NCBI RefSeq assembly: GCF_001693415.1
Contig: NZ_MAKX01000001.1
Coordinates: 1,010,047 to 1,074,046, forward strand
From: Tenacibaculum soleae
Lineage (GTDB): Bacteria; Bacteroidota; Bacteroidia; Flavobacteriales; Flavobacteriaceae
DNA length: 64,000 bases
Reading direction: 5' to 3'
Positions 44,976-54,209 of the stretch are shown here, one piece after another; the first letter of the stretch is position 1; the number at the start of each line of letters is the position of its first letter. The notes under the pieces were generated by a model. The model saw only the letters and a list, made by a program, of their open reading frames with translations, did not search any database and was not told where the DNA came from. The translations under genes and the position numbers were made by a program.

Positions 44976-47900
44976 TTATTCAATAATAATTTTTCGCGTT
45001 TTTGTTTTTCCACTATTTTCTACTTGAAGTAAATAAATACCGCTACTCATTTTTGGGAATTGAATCCCTTCTTTGAATATATTTGAAATGGTAGAAAAGT
45101 TTTGAGTGTGTACTAAATTACCTGCTAAATCGAATAGTCGGATAATAATTAAATCTCTTGACTTAACCTTGAATTCGATGTTTAGTTTTTGATTAGAAAG
45201 TAAAGGTATACTACCTATTTTTAAATCGGTGAATAAATTATTATCGGTAGCAAAACTTTCTTCAATATTAATAGTATAATCTTCAGTTTCTCCCCATTCA
45301 CTTTTATGATCAGAATCACAAGCGCCATCACCGTTTGATGAGGTTTCTAATTCAAAATATTCAATAACAACTCTCATTCTCGTTTTTCCTAAAACAGCAT
45401 TTTCTGGTACTGTTATATTTAAGGTAGCTGTGGCTATATCTGTAGTTTGATTTCCTAAATCATATCTTTCGGTAGAGTTGTTAAATTGATAATCTTGGTT
45501 CCAATCAATAAAAACATAGCAATGATCTTGGAATCCACCTGTGTTAAGTGTTATACTTATTTCATATGCTTGCTTTCTTTCAAGGTTTGTGGTTATGGTA
45601 GTAAAATCTTCATATCCATTTACAGTGTTGTTGCCTGAAGTGTTGTTAATTGTATTAAGGGTAACATTGGTTATATGTTCCGTACCTCCAGTCTCATCTG
45701 TAAAAGTTGAATCGCAATAAGACGGATCTTCTGTTGTAAAAGTAAAATTATTAGAAAAATCACCTTCTCCACAAGCGCTTATAGGTTTTACACGCCAGTA
45801 ATAATTTGTACTATGAGATAGAAAAGAAGACGGAGTGTATGAATTGACGGTTGTTGTTTCGTTAACTATAATAGAACTGAAGTTAGCATTAGTTGCAATT
45901 TCAATTTTATAAGAAGTCGCATTTAAATTTGTTTCCCATTCAAAAGTAGGGGTAATACTCGTATTTATATTAGCGTTTGCAGGTGATGTTAAATTTTGGG
46001 TAGAGAAATTATTAGAATTAACCTTTAAAAGGGCTTCGGTGGTTTTAGTAAAAGTGTTTGTTTGTGCTTGTACAACAATTGTATATTCTTGCTGAGTAGT
46101 GCCGTTTAAATTAGCAACGGTCATGATAACATCACCATCAGTGTTAATTGTACTTGGAGTAAAGTTAACTGTTGCTCCGTTAGGTAAACCTGTAGCTGAT
46201 AAATTTACTGTTTCATTAAATCCGTTTACAAAATCAAAATTTAAGGTGTACTTGGTAGTATTATTACCATTGTTACAAACAGTTTGCTTTGAGGTGTTGT
46301 TATTTACAAAAAATGTAGGAAGATTGGCGTTAATGGTAAATTTTGAAGTATTTACATTGTAAAAAATATTATCAGCAGCTTCAACAAGTATACGAGCTTG
46401 TGTTGTAGCATTATTAGGAACGGTAATGCTTTCGGTACCGTCATTATCAGTATTTGACTTTAAAACAATTGGAAAAGTAACTCCACCATCTATAGAGAGT
46501 TTAATAGTTACCTTACTACAGTTTATTGGAGCAATGTCAGTGGTTCCTTTATTCCATGTTATGGTTTGAGTATCACCTGCGTTCCATATTACATTAGTGT
46601 TTGGAGCTGTAACGGTAAAAGGAACCGCATTGGTAACGGTAATTGCAACATCATCTCTATCCGAATTTCCTCCACCAATATGATTATCTCTTACGGTAAA
46701 AGCAAAATTTAACTCTCTTTCAACACTAGGTAGAACTTCCCATTGATTTGAAGTTCCGTTAACAACGTTTGCTAATGTTGGTAAATATCTATTTGGAGAA
46801 GTACTAGAAGGTAAAGCTCTAAAAGTAGGTCCAGCTGTATTGGTTGAAACAGGCGGCATGGTTGCAATTTCATTATCCGTTTGTTCCCAATTATAAGTCA
46901 AACCGCTTGTTCCTTGCGCATCGGTAGCAGTTCCTTTTAAAATAAAAGGAGTAGATTTTGGAATGCTATAGTTGGCACCAGCATTTGCAACTGGAGCATC
47001 ATTATTTGTGTTAGATAATGTAGCACAATTACCACTGTTTTGTATGTGTGTCCACATTTGGGCAATGCTTATCGCATGAAAATTAGCATGACTGTTTCCT
47101 TGAACATCAGGATCACAAATACCTGCGTAGCCCATAATTGTAGAGCCGCTTCCAGGCTCTACAGCTGTGGCGTTGTTTCTGTTACAATCATTATTTTGTG
47201 TATGCATAGCACCAAATTGATGTCCTATTTCATGTGCTACATAGTCAATGTCATAAGGGTCATTAATAGGTTGGTTTCTACCAGTGATACCACTGGCTTT
47301 ATGATTAGTAACACAAACAGAACGTACACTAGCTAAACCACCACCACCGGTACTAAAGGTGTGACCAATATCGTAGTTAGCATCACCAATAATAGCATCA
47401 CATTTTTGTTGACTTTCATCAATTAAATCATCTGAATCATCATTTGTTAAACCATCAGTAGTTGCATCTAAAAAAATTAAATCGTCGTTATTACTTACCA
47501 GTATCATTCTAACTCCTAAATCTCTTTCATAAACTTCGTTTACACGAGCCATTGTGGTATTTATTGCTGACAAAACAATTGCTTTTTTTTCTGTGTCAGT
47601 GGTTGGAGTTGTATTAGCTCTATTGATATGAAACTGCGAATATTCTCCAGTACAGGCAATTGCTGTTCTAAAGGTTCTTAACTGACTATCATTTGCATTT
47701 CTCTGTTGCTTAGGGCTAACTATATTACTTTTTGCAGTTTCTTCTATTTTACAGGTAAAATTATTATTACTAGCAATTAAATCCTTTTTTTTATATATAA
47801 TATATTGCTCCTTATTTTTAGTATACGGGTCTATGTATAATGTACCTTTACTACCGTAATTTATCAAAGCATGAAAGCCGTTAACTCCTAAGCTAATTTT

Positions 47901-48269
47901 AGCAGTAGTGGTTGGGTTGTCAATTTCTTGTGCCGAATATGATTTTATCATCGGAAATTTAGCTGCTAATTTAGGCGCTAAATAAGATGTTTCTTGAACA
48001 TAAAATTGTATTAATTCACCTTTTGAATTAGGTAGCGTAATTGTTTTTTTATTGTTTTTTGATTGAAAACTAGTTAAGTGGTTTTTTAACTTATTTAAAT
48101 TTAATACTGCTAAAGCGTATTTTTGAGGAATGTTTTTTCGGCTAAGAATTTCTTTCTTATTGATAGAAATATCTTTCTTAGATCTTTTATTCCAATAGCT
48201 CTGAGAGAATGAACTATTTGTGATAAATATGAAGAATAATACTACTAAAAGAACATTTTTTTTAATCAT
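44976..48269 (-). CDS. secreted reprolysin-like metalloprotease with type IX sorting domain
   Basis: The 1097-residue protein has a signal peptide ending near NSSFSQ and a propeptide. A metzincin protease domain carries zinc motif HEIGHQFGAMH at about residue 346. Further on come Ig/PKD-like and fibronectin-III-like domains (TSYKIEIATNANF region), a GEVED domain (YVFIDWNQDYQF, WGETEDYTINIE) and a C-terminal type IX secretion sorting domain ending SGIYLLQVENSGKTKTRKIIIE in two parts. It is likely exported and anchored or released by the type IX system and degrades extracellular protein. Confidence 0.9.
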   Translation of the reverse strand: MIKKNVLLVVLFFIFITNSSFSQSYWNKRSKKDISINKKEILSRKNIPQKYALAVLNLNKLKNHLTSFQSKNNKKTITLPNSKGELIQFYVQETSYLAPKLAAKFPMIKSYSAQEIDNPTTTAKISLGVNGFHALINYGSKGTLYIDPYTKNKEQYIIYKKKDLIASNNNFTCKIEETAKSNIVSPKQQRNANDSQLRTFRTAIACTGEYSQFHINRANTTPTTDTEKKAIVLSAINTTMARVNEVYERDLGVRMILVSNNDDLIFLDATTDGLTNDDSDDLIDESQQKCDAIIGDANYDIGHTFSTGGGGLASVRSVCVTNHKASGITGRNQPINDPYDIDYVAHEIGHQFGAMHTQNNDCNRNNATAVEPGSGSTIMGYAGICDPDVQGNSHANFHAISIAQMWTHIQNSGNCATLSNTNNDAPVANAGANYSIPKSTPFILKGTATDAQGTSGLTYNWEQTDNEIATMPPVSTNTAGPTFRALPSSTSPNRYLPTLANVVNGTSNQWEVLPSVERELNFAFTVRDNHIGGGNSDRDDVAITVTNAVPFTVTAPNTNVIWNAGDTQTITWNKGTTDIAPINCSKVTIKLSIDGGVTFPIVLKSNTDNDGTESITVPNNATTQARILVEAADNIFYNVNTSKFTINANLPTFFVNNNTSKQTVCNNGNNTTKYTLNFDFVNGFNETVNLSATGLPNGATVNFTPSTINTDGDVIMTVANLNGTTQQEYTIVVQAQTNTFTKTTEALLKVNSNNFSTQNLTSPANANINTSITPTFEWETNLNATSYKIEIATNANFSSIIVNETTTVNSYTPSSFLSHSTNYYWRVKPISACGEGDFSNNFTFTTEDPSYCDSTFTDETGGTEHITNVTLNTINNTSGNNTVNGYEDFTTITTNLERKQAYEISITLNTGGFQDHCYVFIDWNQDYQFNNSTERYDLGNQTTDIATATLNITVPENAVLGKTRMRVVIEYFELETSSNGDGACDSDHKSEWGETEDYTINIEESFATDNNLFTDLKIGSIPLLSNQKLNIEFKVKSRDLIIIRLFDLAGNLVHTQNFSTISNIFKEGIQFPKMSSGIYLLQVENSGKTKTRKIIIE

Positions 48270-48319
48270 AATTGTAGATTTAATAGTAGTGAAAAATAAC
48301 AGTTTAGAGCTATTTTTCC

Positions 48320-48327
48320 TACCTTTG
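48320..48327 (+). promoter_or_regulatory. -7 promoter element of lipB
   Basis: TACCTTTG matches TAnnTTTG 27-34 bases before the lipB ATG. Confidence 0.55.
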
Positions 48328-48353
48328 GGGGACTTATTTTAGAATGTAAATTT

Positions 48354-49058
48354 ATGAATAAAAAAATAACAGTCAGTGATTTAGGTCAAAAAGATTATAA
48401 AGAAACATGGGATTATCAAACTCAATTGCTAGATACAATAGTTTCTTTAAAAAGAGAAAAACGGAATTCGACTCAAGAAATTGTAACACCAAACCACTTT
48501 TTATTTGTAGAACATCCTCATGTGTATACTCTTGGTAAATCAGGTGATATGAGTAACTTATTGTTAAATGAAGAAAAATTAAAGGAAAAAAAAGCTACTT
48601 TTTATAAGATAAATAGAGGGGGAGATATTACGTACCACGGACCTGGACAAATTGTTGGTTACCCTATTTTAGATTTAGAAAATTTTTTTACGGACATTCA
48701 TAAATACTTACGATTGTTAGAAGAAGCTATTATTTTAACAATTGCTGAATATGGATTAAAAGGTGAGCGTAGTGATGGTGAAACAGGGGTTTGGTTAGAT
48801 GTTGGTACTCCTTTTGCTAGAAAAATTTGCGCAATGGGTATTCGTGCTAGTAGATGGGTTACTATGCATGGTTTTGCTTTAAATGTTAATGTGAATTTAG
48901 GGTATTTTGACAATATTATTCCGTGTGGTATTAGAGGTAAAGCAGTAACCTCAATGGAAGTTGAATTAGGTAAAAAGGTTTCAGAAGAAGAAATAAAACA
49001 AAAAATACTAAAACATTTTAAAGATCTCTTTGAAGTAGAAAAATATATAAAAGCATAA
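48354..49058 (+). CDS. lipB: lipoyl(octanoyl) transferase
   Basis: The 234-residue protein moves octanoate from acyl carrier protein to lipoyl domains. It has the signature NRGGDITYHGPGQIVGYPI and the catalytic cysteine and lysine in PCGIRGKAVTSM. The stop codon lies inside the left arm of a strong terminator. Confidence 0.95.
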   Translation: MNKKITVSDLGQKDYKETWDYQTQLLDTIVSLKREKRNSTQEIVTPNHFLFVEHPHVYTLGKSGDMSNLLLNEEKLKEKKATFYKINRGGDITYHGPGQIVGYPILDLENFFTDIHKYLRLLEEAIILTIAEYGLKGERSDGETGVWLDVGTPFARKICAMGIRASRWVTMHGFALNVNVNLGYFDNIIPCGIRGKAVTSMEVELGKKVSEEEIKQKILKHFKDLFEVEKYIKA

Positions 49059-49089
49059 AAAAAGGGTTGACATCGTCAACCCTTTTTTT
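49057..49089. terminator. bidirectional terminator of lipB and yceI
   Basis: A stem of AGGGTTGAC with GTCAACCCT extended by A and T runs (15 bp, 3-nt loop) separates the convergent genes. Confidence 0.9.
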
Positions 49090-49104
49090 ATAAAAAGTTA
49101 AAAA

Positions 49105-49749
49105 TTATTTTTGAGCTTTAATATCAAAAGAAATTTCCATTAAATCGTTAATGAATTTATCTTTTAAAGCAGCATCAATTTTCTTAGATTTATAAGTTAC
49201 ACCAAAATCTGTTCTATCAATACTAAAAGTATCACTTTTAAAAGTAGCTACACCTTCATTTTCTGTAACTGTAGCAGGGATTGTAATGCTTTTTGTAGTA
49301 TCTCTAAGAGTTAAGTTACCTGTTACACTTAATTTACCTTCTTTTATTTCAGAACTTGTAACAACAAACTTCGCTGTTGGGAATTTAGTTACATCAAAAA
49401 AGTCTTCATTTTTTAAATGTCCTTCTAAATCTTCTTTTCCTTTACCAGCTTCTAGATCAGTACAAGAAATAGAGTTCATGTCAATAACAAATTCTCCTGC
49501 TTTTACAATACCGTTTTCAATGTCAAAAACACCAGTTGTAATACTTACAACTCCGTTGTGAGAACCAGTTGGTTTGTTTCCTTTCCAAGTAACGGTAGAC
49601 TCAGCTACATTTGCTTTATAAGAATTAATTATATTTTCTACTTTTTTCACCTCTTTAACTTCTTCGTTAGCAGTAACTTTATTTTTTTCTGTTTTACATG
49701 AAACAGCAGTAATTGCAATAAGAGCAATGGCTAAAATTGATTTTTTCAT
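49105..49749 (-). CDS. YceI-family lipoprotein
   Basis: The 214-residue protein has a lipoprotein signal ending AVSCKTEK and a YceI-type lipocalin-like barrel (STVTWKGNKPTGSHNG, ISIDRTDFGVTY-like SIDRTDFGVTYKSK). YceI proteins bind isoprenoid or amide lipids in the periplasm. The gene stands alone between terminators, so context gives no further hint. Confidence 0.9.
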   Translation of the reverse strand: MKKSILAIALIAITAVSCKTEKNKVTANEEVKEVKKVENIINSYKANVAESTVTWKGNKPTGSHNGVVSITTGVFDIENGIVKAGEFVIDMNSISCTDLEAGKGKEDLEGHLKNEDFFDVTKFPTAKFVVTSSEIKEGKLSVTGNLTLRDTTKSITIPATVTENEGVATFKSDTFSIDRTDFGVTYKSKKIDAALKDKFINDLMEISFDIKAQK

Positions 49750-49818
49750 TTTGATTGATTTTAATAATTGAGTTTATTTTGAACAAATGTAATTAAAAAA
49801 TAGTTTCCTTGGAGATTA

Positions 49819-50532
49819 TTATTGTGCTAAGATTTTGTTAATAACATAAGAGCTAGCTTGTAAACCAAAAGCTGCGGGCATATAACTAATAGTACCGTAA
49901 AAAGATTTTTTAAAATTTGCTCCGTTTGTAAGTTGTAAACTTTCGGAAATTTGCACTTCTTCTGAATACACTGCGGTAATTCCTTTATTAACCTTGCGCT
50001 CTTTTAATCGTTTTTTTAAAGCACGTGCCATTTTACAGTTTTTGGTTTTACTAATATCTTTAACAACAACTTTGCTTGCATCTAACTTTCCGCCAGCCCC
50101 CATTGAGCTTATTAATTTCACCTTTTTTCGTTTAGCAGCCACAATTAAATTTATTTTTGGTGTAATACTATCAATACAATCCATAACGTAATCGTATTCT
50201 TTGTTAACAATTTCAAAAGCCCTTTCAGGCGATAAAAACTCTGTTAAAACCGTTAATTCAATTTCAGGGTTAATATCTTTAATTCTATCGGCAATTACGG
50301 CTGTTTTTGCTTTTCCAATAGTGCTATTTAAGGCTGGTAATTGCCTGTTTTTATTGGTTTCATCAAAAGCATCACCATCAACAATTGTCATTTTTCCAAC
50401 TCCTGATCTTGCTATAAATTCGGCAGCAAACGACCCAACACCACCTAACCCAACAATTAAAATATTTGCTTTTTTAAGTTTTTCAATTCCTTCTTTCTGA
50501 ACCAATAATTCTGTTCTTTCTAACCAACTCAT
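49819..50532 (-). CDS. tcdA: tRNA threonylcarbamoyladenosine dehydratase TcdA
   Basis: The 237-residue E1-like enzyme has the nucleotide loop VGLGGVGSFAAEFIARSG, DGDAFDETNKNRQ and SSMGAGGKLD. It cyclises t6A to ct6A at position 37 of ANN-decoding tRNAs. It is the last gene of the rsgA-dtd-tatD-tcdA run and overlaps tatD by four bases. Confidence 0.92.
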   Translation of the reverse strand: MSWLERTELLVQKEGIEKLKKANILIVGLGGVGSFAAEFIARSGVGKMTIVDGDAFDETNKNRQLPALNSTIGKAKTAVIADRIKDINPEIELTVLTEFLSPERAFEIVNKEYDYVMDCIDSITPKINLIVAAKRKKVKLISSMGAGGKLDASKVVVKDISKTKNCKMARALKKRLKERKVNKGITAVYSEEVQISESLQLTNGANFKKSFYGTISYMPAAFGLQASSYVINKILAQ

Positions 50533-51179
50533 TTTGTGTATAACTTATTAAAATTTCGATGTATGTTTTCTTGTAGTTTTTCTATTTCTATGCCTTTTGT
50601 AGTGGCTGCTTTTTTGTAAACCTCTTTTATGGTAATTGTAGCATCATCGTCTGTTTCTAAAAAAATAGTGTTTAATGAAATGTTTAAAAATACTTCTTGC
50701 AATTTGGTTGAAGTTATTAAAGCTTTTCCGAATGATAAATAACAGCCTTTTTTTAAAAGTGATGCAGCTACTTGGCTATTTTTATTAAAACCATGAATAA
50801 TCCATGGTTGTTGAGGTTTTATTATTTTTTTTAAATGTAAAATTTCTTGAAATGATTTTACACAATGTATAATTAATGGTTTTTGATATCTTTCTGATAA
50901 AAAAATGTGCTTTTTGAATACAGATAACTGAAGATTATAATTAGTTTCAGATAATTTATCTAAACCGCACTCGCCGATAGCAAAACAATTTTTAAGTTGT
51001 AATTGCTGTTCTACAAAGTGAATTTCAGTAGCAATATTTTTCTCTTCAATATACCAAGGATGAATTCCGATAGAAAATAAATTGCTAAAATCGGCCGAGT
51101 TAGGATAACAATTTACAACTGTTGTAACCGAATTTTTATTTGAATTTTGATGTGTATGAATATCGATAAAATCCATCAA
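50529..51179 (-). CDS. TatD-family metal-dependent hydrolase
   Basis: The 216-residue protein has DIHTHQNS (metal ligands), AIGECGLDKL, PLIIHCVKSF and HGFNKN, the metal sites of TatD-type deoxyribonucleases. It is shorter than E. coli TatD (about 260), as common in Bacteroidota. Two adjacent ATGs can serve as start. It could act on DNA 3' ends or on D-aminoacyl-tRNA, a role reported for some TatD proteins, and it sits beside dtd. Confidence 0.88.
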   Translation of the reverse strand: MMDFIDIHTHQNSNKNSVTTVVNCYPNSADFSNLFSIGIHPWYIEEKNIATEIHFVEQQLQLKNCFAIGECGLDKLSETNYNLQLSVFKKHIFLSERYQKPLIIHCVKSFQEILHLKKIIKPQQPWIIHGFNKNSQVAASLLKKGCYLSFGKALITSTKLQEVFLNISLNTIFLETDDDATITIKEVYKKAATTKGIEIEKLQENIHRNFNKLYTK

Positions 51180-51183
51180 AAAA

Positions 51184-51636
51184 TTACACCTTATTTTTAG
51201 TGTCGATTATAATAGTTACTGGGCCGTCGTTTAAAAGAGCTACTTTCATATCAGCGCCAAACTCGCCTGTTTGCACTTTTTTGCCTAAATATTTTTCAAA
51301 TTGATGAATAAATTCTTCGTATAACGGAATAGCAATATCAGGTTTAGCAGCTTTTATATAACTAGGTCGATTGCCTTTTTTTGTGGTAGCTTGTAGTGTA
51401 AATTGACTTACAATAATTGCATCACCTTTGCTATCAATTAATGAATTATTCATCACATTATCACCATCATTAAAAATACGAAGATTATTTATTTTTTTTG
51501 ATAACCAATCAATATCCTCTTTTGTGTCGTCATTTGTAATGCCAACCAAAATTAATAAACCGTTGTTTATGTTTGCAACTTTATTACCCTCAATAGTTAC
51601 ACTGGCTTCCGAGACTCTTTGAACAACTGCCTTCAT
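51184..51636 (-). CDS. dtd: D-aminoacyl-tRNA deacylase
   Basis: The 150-residue protein has the family motifs SQFTLQA and the cis Gly-Pro motif LNDGPVTI, with the start MKAVVQRVSEASVTIEG. It removes D-amino acids (and glycine from tRNA-Ala) from tRNA. A cell that carries several D-amino-acid enzymes, as encoded in this window, would benefit from it. Confidence 0.95.
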   Translation of the reverse strand: MKAVVQRVSEASVTIEGNKVANINNGLLILVGITNDDTKEDIDWLSKKINNLRIFNDGDNVMNNSLIDSKGDAIIVSQFTLQATTKKGNRPSYIKAAKPDIAIPLYEEFIHQFEKYLGKKVQTGEFGADMKVALLNDGPVTIIIDTKNKV

Positions 51637-51642
51637 TTATTT

Positions 51643-52602
51643 TTATTCTTTTTCCCAAACATCGGTTCGGTAATGTTCTTCTTCTCCTTCTAAAATTTGC
51701 AAATAACTTTTATAACGCGACCATGAAACTAAATCTTCTTCTAAAGCATCTTTAACAGCACATTTTGGTTCGTTAACGTGAATACAATTGTTAAATTTAC
51801 AATCTTGTTTTAGGGCAAAAAACTCAGGAAAATAATCACCTAATTCTTCTTTGTCAATATCAACCACTCCAAAACCTTTAATACCTGGTGTGTCTATAAT
51901 TCGAGCATCTTTAGGGGTTTCGAGATTTAAATCAAACATTTCGGCAAATGTAGTGGTGTGTTTTCCTTGATTGTGTTGATCGGAAATTTCTTTGGTTTTT
52001 AAGTTTAAATCGGCATCAATAGCATTCACTAACGTGGTTTTACCAACACCAGAATGCCCTACAAACATAGATGTTTTGTTAAGCATCATTTTTTTAATGG
52101 CATCAATATTGGTGTTTTTTTTGGCAGAAACTTCAATACATGTGTAGCCAATAGCTTGATAAATGTCTTTTAAATATAATATTTCGGCACGTTGTTCTAA
52201 TTCGTATGCATCTATTTTATTAAATACTAAAATAGTATCAATTCGATAAGCTCTTGTTGATACTAAAAAACGATCGATAAATGTGGTAAAAGTAGGTGGG
52301 TTGTTAATAGTGATTAACAAAAATACCTGATCGATGTTAGAAGCAATAATATGTGTTTGCTTCGATAAGTTAACAGATTTACGAACAATAAAATTTTCGC
52401 GTTCATGAATTTCAGTAATTACACCAGTTTCTTCATTGTTTTTGGTTTCAAGATCAAAGTCAACCTTGTCGCCAACAGCAATTGGATTGGTACTTTTTAT
52501 TCCTTTTAAACGGAATTTTCCTTTAATTCGGCATTTGTATAAAACATCTTCATGCTTAACCCAATACCAACTTCCTGTAGATTTATAAACCGTTCCTGTC
52601 AT
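51643..52602 (-). CDS. rsgA: ribosome small-subunit-dependent GTPase RsgA
   Basis: The 319-residue protein has an OB-fold N-terminus and a circularly permuted GTPase, with G4 (VFNKIDAYE) before G1 (GHSGVGKTTLVNAI) and G3 (DTPGIKGFG). The C-terminal zinc knuckle CKFNNCIHVNEPKC has intact ligands. It acts in late 30S maturation. It heads the operon with dtd six bases later. Confidence 0.95.
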   Translation of the reverse strand: MTGTVYKSTGSWYWVKHEDVLYKCRIKGKFRLKGIKSTNPIAVGDKVDFDLETKNNEETGVITEIHERENFIVRKSVNLSKQTHIIASNIDQVFLLITINNPPTFTTFIDRFLVSTRAYRIDTILVFNKIDAYELEQRAEILYLKDIYQAIGYTCIEVSAKKNTNIDAIKKMMLNKTSMFVGHSGVGKTTLVNAIDADLNLKTKEISDQHNQGKHTTTFAEMFDLNLETPKDARIIDTPGIKGFGVVDIDKEELGDYFPEFFALKQDCKFNNCIHVNEPKCAVKDALEEDLVSWSRYKSYLQILEGEEEHYRTDVWEKE

Positions 52603-52850
52603 GTTGCAAAGATGAGAAATTTTTAAAAAATATGAGTGTCACTTCTATTGATTTTCAATTTTATAAAAAAAATGATTCCGTAATTTATAATAACTCACTT
52701 TACGATGTTTTAATCTTGTTTCAGGTTCTCATTATAATTTATTGTTTTATTATATGGATGTGATTCTGAAATAAATTCAGAATGACGCATTAATATTAGA
52801 TTATGAATCCAAACGAATGTTTATAAAAAACGATGTAACGATAAAATAAA
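52603..52850. other. intergenic with a small inverted repeat
   Basis: No gene is seen. ATTCTGAA and TTCAGAAT form an 8-bp inverted repeat at 52763-52783. A related form (TTCTGAA-N6-TTCAGAA) lies at 55081-55100, so it looks like a short dispersed repeat. Confidence 0.45.
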
Positions 52851-52888
52851 AAAGATCCTTTTGGTTTTTTTATACCTAAAGGATCTTT
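52851..52888 (-). terminator. terminator of the aromatic amino-acid operon
   Basis: AAAGATCCTTT pairs with AAAGGATCTTT (inner GGT/ACC pairs too) and is followed on the minus strand by a T-rich tail. It lies beyond the REP-like element downstream of the last aro gene. Confidence 0.75.
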
Positions 52889-52916
52889 ATTTGGTTAAAA
52901 ATTCACTTTGTAAAAA

Positions 52917-53017
52917 GGGTTACGCGTTAAGGATTGAGTGGTTTGTTTGAGCTCTTTTTTGTTTGTTGAAAAACAAAAAAAGCGAGTAACGAAAGCCTGA
53001 CCCTTGTGGTAACGCCC
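52917..53017. repeat. REP-like intergenic element
   Basis: The block runs from GGGTTACGCG to AACGCCC, with a central AT hairpin (TTTTTTGTTT with AAAACAAAAAA) and GC-richer ends. It is unusually GC-rich for this genome's spacers. It resembles a dispersed repeat that I recall from Flavobacteriaceae intergenic regions, with ends of the form GGGCGTTACC and CCTTAACGCG. Confidence 0.6.
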
Positions 53018-53022
53018 TAAAA

Positions 53023-54105
53023 CTATCCTTTGATGATTTTTTCTTGATGATTGATAGATTCTTGGTGAATTGCTTTAAACATTTTTAGTACAAACTCTTC
53101 ACTTAAACCTCTTGTTTCACCTTCTAAAATCATTTTTCCTAAAATTTCATTCCAACGCCTAGATTGTAAAACGGCTACATTTTTCTCTTTTTTTAGAAGT
53201 CCGATTTTGTCAGCAACTTTCATTCTTTTACTCATCATGTCGATAAGCTGATCATCGACAACATTTATTTGCGCTCTTAAATTATCTAAAGATTCTCTGT
53301 AAGAAGAGTCGGTTTCGGTTTCTTTTCTGATTTTAAGATCTTCGGTAATTTTTTTCAAGGTATTTGGTGTTACTTGTTGGGCAGCATCCGACCAAGCGTT
53401 ATCAGGGTCGAAATGTGTTTCAATCATTAAACCATCAAAATTTAAATCTAAAGCGGTTTGTGAAACATCAAAAATCATGTCTCTATTACCAGTAATGTGT
53501 GATGGGTCGCAGATTAAAGGTAAGTCGGGAAATTTATTTTGAAACTCAATAGCTAATTGCCATTCAGGAATATTTCTGTATTTTGATTTCTCGTAAGTAG
53601 AAAATCCTCTATGAATTGCACCCAAGTTTTTGATTCCGGCAGTGTATAATCTTTCAATTCCGCCTAACCATAAGGCTAAATCGGGATTTACAGGGTTTTT
53701 TACCAATACAATTTTATCTGTTCCTTGTAAGGCATCAGCAATTTCTTGCATGATAAATGGCGATACTGTAGATCGGGCACCAATCCATAATAAATCGATA
53801 TCGTGCTCTAAAGCTAACTTTACGTGAGCAGCATTGGCAACTTCGGTACAGGTTTTCATACCTGTTTCTGCCTTAACTTTTTGTAACCATTTTAAACCTA
53901 AGGCACCAACACCTTCAAAGTTTCCTGGTCTTGTTCTTGGCTTCCAAATTCCGGCACGAAAATAATTGGTGTCAGTGTCTTTTAATTCGTGTGCAATTTT
54001 TAAAACTTGTTCTTCGGTTTCGGCACTACATGGCCCAGCAATTACTAATGGATGTGCTAGTTTCATGTCGTTTAACCATGTTCTTAATTCTTTTTTGTTT
54101 TCCAT
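53023..54105 (-). CDS. bifunctional DAHP synthase / chorismate mutase
   Basis: The 360-residue protein has an N-terminal DAHP synthase of the AroF/KdsA-like type (VIAGPCSAETEEQ, FRAGIWKPRTRPG, CDPSHITGNRD; about 1-260). The C-terminal AroQ chorismate mutase domain (LRAQINVVDDQLIDMMSKRMKVADKIG in two parts; about 270-360) follows. It commits carbon to the shikimate pathway and converts chorismate to prephenate. In such fusions the mutase domain often gives feedback control. It is the last gene of the pheA operon. Confidence 0.93.
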   Translation of the reverse strand: MENKKELRTWLNDMKLAHPLVIAGPCSAETEEQVLKIAHELKDTDTNYFRAGIWKPRTRPGNFEGVGALGLKWLQKVKAETGMKTCTEVANAAHVKLALEHDIDLLWIGARSTVSPFIMQEIADALQGTDKIVLVKNPVNPDLALWLGGIERLYTAGIKNLGAIHRGFSTYEKSKYRNIPEWQLAIEFQNKFPDLPLICDPSHITGNRDMIFDVSQTALDLNFDGLMIETHFDPDNAWSDAAQQVTPNTLKKITEDLKIRKETETDSSYRESLDNLRAQINVVDDQLIDMMSKRMKVADKIGLLKKEKNVAVLQSRRWNEILGKMILEGETRGLSEEFVLKMFKAIHQESINHQEKIIKG

Positions 54106-54209
54106 CTTTTAATTATTTGTGCCGTTTTCTTAGCAAGTTGCTCTTTAAGTTTTTGATAGTAATAAAATTACAGTTTTAAAAAGTACTCAAAATTACAGCT
54201 ATTTTAGTT

